The translations under genes and the position numbers were made by a program. Below are positions 6,314 through 8,540 of a stretch of 8,540 nucleotides of DNA, piece by piece. The stretch lies in assembly GCA_041686955.1 (NCBI GenBank), contig JAWLCV010000114.1, positions 1-8,540 on the forward strand, written 5' to 3'. Each line of letters begins with the position of its first letter. Position 1 is the first letter of the stretch. Under the pieces are notes generated by a model that worked only from the letters and a program-made list of their open reading frames with translations, searched no databases and was not told the DNA's origin. Origin of the DNA: UBA7803 sp041686955. GTDB taxonomy: Bacteria > Pseudomonadota > Gammaproteobacteria > Pseudomonadales > Azotimanducaceae.

Positions 6314-6383
6314 TTCAAACCTCCAGATGGCTAACACTGCGCGTCAGTCGGGCGCTCGTACCTCGCGCCGCTGCGCTTTGCCG
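5849..6383. mobile_element. Gene cassette 1
   Basis: The cassette runs from the crossover in attI (G5848/TTAGCC) to the crossover in the next attC (G6383/TTGTGC), 535 bp. Its R'' box GGCTAAC (6329-6335) is the exact complement of its own first core GTTAGCC, as expected if the ends were once joined in a circular cassette. It carries one gene, inverted relative to the usual cassette layout. Confidence 0.65.
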
Positions 6384-6389
6384 TTGTGC
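6329..6389 (+). repeat. attC site of cassette 1
   Basis: R'' is GGCTAAC (6329-6335) and R' is GTTGTGC (6383-6389). Between them is a 12-bp stem: left arm 6341-6355, right arm 6365-6376. It pairs perfectly if T6344, T6348 and one G of the left arm are left unpaired. Unpaired bases on the left (L'') arm are the hallmark that sets attC polarity. The 5- and 6-base spacers match those of the attC at 6988-7057. R' departs from GTTRRRY at one position, so this is good but not certain. Confidence 0.6.
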
Positions 6390-6604
6390 GGCGCAAACAA
6401 TCGAGCATCGCGGACAACGGCCCGCGCTACGGAACGGCTCGTCCAGCGGAAATTTTCGATCACCTCCAGGCCGGTGCTCGGGTCGCGAGCAATCCAACCC
6501 CGCCCCGGGTCGTATTCAACGGTGCGCACGCGCCGCCCAACAAAACGCCGGAGTCGCGACCCGCCTGCTGCGGCGGTATTTTCAACGGTGTCGGTTTCGT
6601 TCAT
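6344..6604 (-). CDS. Cassette 2 small protein, unknown function
   Basis: This is an 86-residue protein that I do not recognise. The ATG at 6604 has GGAG about 9 bases upstream. The core region RRFVGRRVRTVEYDPGRGW (19-37), followed by IARDPSTGLEVIENFRWTS, reads like a compact beta-rich fold, and a basic helix follows (SRSVARAVVRDARLF). No catalytic motif, membrane segment or signal is seen. The last dozen or so residues, from about NGKAQRREVRAPD, are encoded inside the neighbouring attC (6329-6389), so the C-terminus would depend on which cassette lies next to it. If the tentative attC at 6535-6656 is real, the first 20 or so codons lie in that site. It is probably a real gene because of its regular composition, but small size makes this less sure. 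Confidence 0.6.
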   Translation of the reverse strand: MNETDTVENTAAAGGSRLRRFVGRRVRTVEYDPGRGWIARDPSTGLEVIENFRWTSRSVARAVVRDARLFAPHNGKAQRREVRAPD

Positions 6605-6650
6605 CTCTCGTGTCTCCGTGCCTTCGTTGTCGCGGCCGCTCAGCTAATCG
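6384..6650. mobile_element. Gene cassette 2 (right boundary clear, attC tentative)
   Basis: This 267-bp segment lies between the crossovers G6383/TTGTGC and G6650/TTGGGC. GTTGGGC at 6650-6656 is a full match to the IntI core GTTRRRY. It holds most of one small inverted gene, which continues past the left boundary into the attC of cassette 1. Confidence 0.5.
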
Positions 6651-6656
6651 TTGGGC
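6535..6656 (+). repeat. Tentative attC site of cassette 2
   Basis: R'' GCCCAAC (6535-6541) and R' GTTGGGC (6650-6656) are perfect complements 122 bp apart, within the normal attC length range. The inner arms pair only partly (GC after a 5-base spacer, then CGCGAC with GTCGCG), and the centre holds a local hairpin CCGCC/GGCGG. R'' differs by one base from the complement of the cassette's first core (GTTGTGC). The R' core is convincing; the choice of R'' is not. Confidence 0.4.
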
Positions 6657-7051
6657 TTACTCTGCCGCACCCAGTGCTTCGTCATGCAGTCGCATGAGTT
6701 CGACGAAATCCTTTCCCTCAATCCCAGAGATGAACCCGGTGTAAAAATCAGGATTCACCTTCCAGTCCTTTGGGTCTTCGCCAATGAAATAGGGCTGCTC
6801 GTCCATCCCGAGCAGCTTCCACATTTCCCGGATGTCGAATGTGTGGTCCTTCCACCGCAGCCAATACATCATCCCGCGGCAACGGTGTATCCCGGCCCCG
6901 GAGGCTATCGCTATTGGTTTCCCCTCTGGGGTTGATTTACCGTCTGAAAATTTCGCTACAAGCATTCCCATTCCTCCAAGTGTCGAAGCCCAACAAGGCG
7001 CCCCAGCCGACCTCAAACCGCTACGCGGTTTGGGTCGGCTGGGCTTCATCG
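6651..7051. mobile_element. Gene cassette 3
   Basis: This 401-bp segment lies between the crossovers G6650/TTGGGC and G7051/TTATCC. Its R'' box GCCCAAC (6988-6994) is the exact complement of its own first core GTTGGGC, as expected from a circular cassette. It carries one inverted gene and ends in the clearest attC of the window. Confidence 0.75.
6657..6965 (-). CDS. Cassette 3 small protein, unknown function
   Basis: This is a 102-residue soluble protein that I cannot name. The ATG at 6965 has GGAGG at ideal spacing; the ATG at 6971 is too close to it. It is rich in aromatic and charged residues: GMMYWLRWKDHTFDIREMW (31-49), then EQPYFIGEDPKDWKVNPDFY (56-75) and a C-terminal helix DFVELMRLHDEALGAAE. 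Codon use is clearly less GC-rich than in the flanking operon genes (many A/T third positions), a usual sign of a captured cassette gene. The stop TAA directly follows the GTTGGGC core at 6650-6656. Its leader would contain the attC hairpin at 6988-7057, so transcripts from the upstream ATPase gene would have to cross that structure. Confidence 0.78.
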   Translation of the reverse strand: MLVAKFSDGKSTPEGKPIAIASGAGIHRCRGMMYWLRWKDHTFDIREMWKLLGMDEQPYFIGEDPKDWKVNPDFYTGFISGIEGKDFVELMRLHDEALGAAE

Positions 7052-7057
7052 TTATCC
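6988..7057 (+). repeat. attC site of cassette 3
   Basis: R'' is GCCCAAC (6988-6994) and R' is GTTATCC (7051-7057). The arms 7002-7021 and 7025-7043 form a 19-bp perfect stem once T7013 is left unpaired, with a TAC loop. A further G7000-C7044 pair leaves C7001 extrahelical. The extra bases are on the left (L'') arm, as in known attC sites, so the site points away from intI in the normal way. The total length of 70 bp is typical. R' fits the core consensus less well than R''. The stop codon of the ATPase gene (7052-7054) lies within R'. Confidence 0.85.
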
Positions 7058-8540
7058 GGCCTGTACATCAGGTTCCTGCACATGCATCCCAAACTCCGCC
7101 AGCTTCTCCGCGCTGAGGGCCACGGCGTGGGTGGTGCGGTGGCCGTTCTTGGTGAAACTGACGTCGTCTTTCAGCACCACGCCGGCGGCCTTGAGCTGTT
7201 TCTTGAGCACGGTGTGGCTCTTGACCGGTGAGGCGTCCCAGGCCTGGGCGAGGCCCGGGCTGGTGCGGATGTGGTGCATCACGTCGCGCGGCATGAACGC
7301 CAGGTAGAGGGTGTTCTCCTCGTCGTGGTCCACGGTGTACGGGTGGCGGTATTTGCCGGCGGAGATCTCGGACAGCACCAGCTCCATGAGCCACACCCAG
7401 GGCTGGCGGTCGCCGCTGGTCTGGCTGATGTGGCTGTTCATTTCGCGGATCACGTCGTGGGGGACGTTGCCCTGGTTTTCCGGCACGTCGGCGAACTGCG
7501 CGAGCAGGCGCCAGGCGGTGTACAGGGCGGCGTAGTTCTCGGTCATGCGCTTGGCGCCGCCGTCCTCGAGGGCGGCGCGGCAGCTCTTGCGGCAGAACGT
7601 GAGGGAATCGGCGTAGAGGGCCTGCACCTGGTGGCGGGTGTGGCCGGCCAGGAATTCCAGCCACTGGCGCACGGGGAAGCGCGGCAGGTCTTCGGGGATG
7701 AGTGGGCCTTGCTGCTTTGCCTCGACGGTGAAACGCACCAGCTTGCCGATGAGGCTTTTCACGGGCACGTCTTCGCCGGCGAGCAGCACCGGGGCGGCGA
7801 GCACGAATTCCTTCATTTCCGCACCGCGGCGGGTGACCGTGTACTGGTAGCTCTCCTGGAGCATGGCCACGGCCTTGTCGATGACGTCCTGCCTGCGTGC
7901 GGAGAGTTCTTCCCAGCCCACCGGGTGCGATGTGCAGCTGATGGAGGTGAGGAGTCGGAATGCCGTTTCCGAGCTCTGGCCGGAGAACATGGTCATGGCG
8001 ATGCTGCGCTCCAGGCGCTTCACCAGGGTGGACTTGCCGCTGCCCTTCTCCGCCTGAAGCTCGGCGTGGGGCCAGAAGCCCAGCAGCACCTTCAGGTGCG
8101 CGCCCAGGGCCCAGGTGAGCAGCAACAGGGCCGGGTTGCCCTTGAACGTGGCCTGATAGGCGGCAATGACCTTGCGCGCGTCCGACGGGGTGCTGCTGGG
8201 GAAACTGAGGGCGTGATAGGCGCACTGCTGGGCCGGGTCCTGGAAGTAGGTGTCAGGGCCTTCGTTCACCATGAGCTTGCCGCCGCGCCAGCACAGACCC
8301 ACGAAGTTGGTGGCGTCCCGGGCGCCCAGGTGGGCGCCGCGTTCCAGGATGGAGAGCATGCGGCTGAACTGGGAGGGCGAGAAGACCGGGCCGAACTTCT
8401 TCCACTGGTCGATGTTGTGCAGCTGGTCGTCGTCCATCACACGGCGCTGCAGCTTGGGCCCGTGGCGCGGGGTCTGGACGGTGACGGCGAACAGCACGCG
8501 GGGCTGGGCGTCGTCCTCGCCGGTCATGGTGGCCACGGCG
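7052..8540 (-). CDS. P-loop ATPase, putative phage/plasmid primase-helicase, C-terminal part
   Basis: At least 494 residues are present and the frame is open to the right edge, so the N-terminus is missing. Numbered from the codon at 8536, a Walker A motif EKGSGKST lies at 163-170. A Walker-B-like PVGWEEL is at 205-211, and VLLAGEDVPVKSLIGKLVRF (250-269) looks like the sensor/arginine region. This order, with helical segments before and after, resembles the helicase half of DUF927- or P4-type primase-helicases on phages and genomic islands. That assignment rests on pattern only. The far C-terminus (438-489) looks like a small winged-helix domain (SHTVLKKQLKAAGVVL and onward). It is the first gene in the window of the leftward operon that continues through the cassettes to intI. 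The missing N-terminus may carry a primase domain. Confidence 0.75.
   Translation of the reverse strand, partial: AVATMTGEDDAQPRVLFAVTVQTPRHGPKLQRRVMDDDQLHNIDQWKKFGPVFSPSQFSRMLSILERGAHLGARDATNFVGLCWRGGKLMVNEGPDTYFQDPAQQCAYHALSFPSSTPSDARKVIAAYQATFKGNPALLLLTWALGAHLKVLLGFWPHAELQAEKGSGKSTLVKRLERSIAMTMFSGQSSETAFRLLTSISCTSHPVGWEELSARRQDVIDKAVAMLQESYQYTVTRRGAEMKEFVLAAPVLLAGEDVPVKSLIGKLVRFTVEAKQQGPLIPEDLPRFPVRQWLEFLAGHTRHQVQALYADSLTFCRKSCRAALEDGGAKRMTENYAALYTAWRLLAQFADVPENQGNVPHDVIREMNSHISQTSGDRQPWVWLMELVLSEISAGKYRHPYTVDHDEENTLYLAFMPRDVMHHIRTSPGLAQAWDASPVKSHTVLKKQLKAAGVVLKDDVSFTKNGHRTTHAVALSAEKLAEFGMHVQEPDVQAG

Noticed and set aside
6386..6697. Plus-strand frame beginning just after the cassette 2 boundary
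   Set aside because: It crosses the 6650 core site and has no ribosome site; its sequence mirrors the minus-strand gene at 6344-6604.
6651..6935. Plus-strand frame starting at the core site of cassette 3, which would restore normal cassette orientation
   Set aside because: It would need a TTG start with no ribosome site. The minus-strand gene has an ideal GGAGG and a more natural composition.
7068..8225. Second long minus-strand frame inside the ATPase gene
   Set aside because: A Pro/Arg/His-rich frame-shifted shadow; the Walker motifs lie in the 7052-8540 frame.

Overview
The window is a GC-rich (my estimate, not counted) piece of accessory DNA from a proteobacterium, most likely a gamma- or betaproteobacterium. 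It looks like part of an integrative element, plasmid or phage-like island rather than core chromosome. It has three different site-specific recombinases, a phage/plasmid-type P-loop ATPase and gene cassettes, and no housekeeping genes. Every convincing gene is on the minus strand, so transcription runs from high to low coordinates.

Right part (8540 to 3156, read leftward): the 3' part of a putative primase/helicase-type ATPase, then three small gene cassettes, an integron integrase (intI), a membrane protein with a C-terminal helix-turn-helix, and a DHH-family phosphoesterase. The last three genes overlap by ATGA junctions. The run ends at a strong hairpin terminator near 3090-3125. The cassettes are bounded by core sites at 5848, 6383 and 6650, and the last one ends at 7051. 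Two attC sites fold well (6329-6389 and 6988-7057), and a third (6535-6656) is tentative. The attC sites point in the normal direction relative to intI, but all three cassette genes are inverted, so they read with the surrounding operon. The ATPase stop codon lies inside the last core site. This suggests that an attI site originally lay between the ATPase gene and intI.

Middle (2523-3155): about 630 bases without a credible gene. It holds at least nine copies of a CCGCGCA motif in two clusters, four or five 21-bp iteron-like units, and a GA/CT-rich inverted repeat. It could be a replication origin, a partition site, or arm sites for the neighbouring tyrosine recombinase.

Left part (2522 to 1): a complete XerC/phage-type tyrosine recombinase, a short region with AGTTGCG repeats and a palindrome, a small probable DNA-binding protein, and the N-terminal 265 residues of a large serine recombinase that runs off the left edge. 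The last two genes overlap by GTGA and are probably translationally coupled.

The most unusual point is an integron platform built into, and apparently transcribed as part of, a mobile-element operon, with cassettes whose genes all face the integrase.
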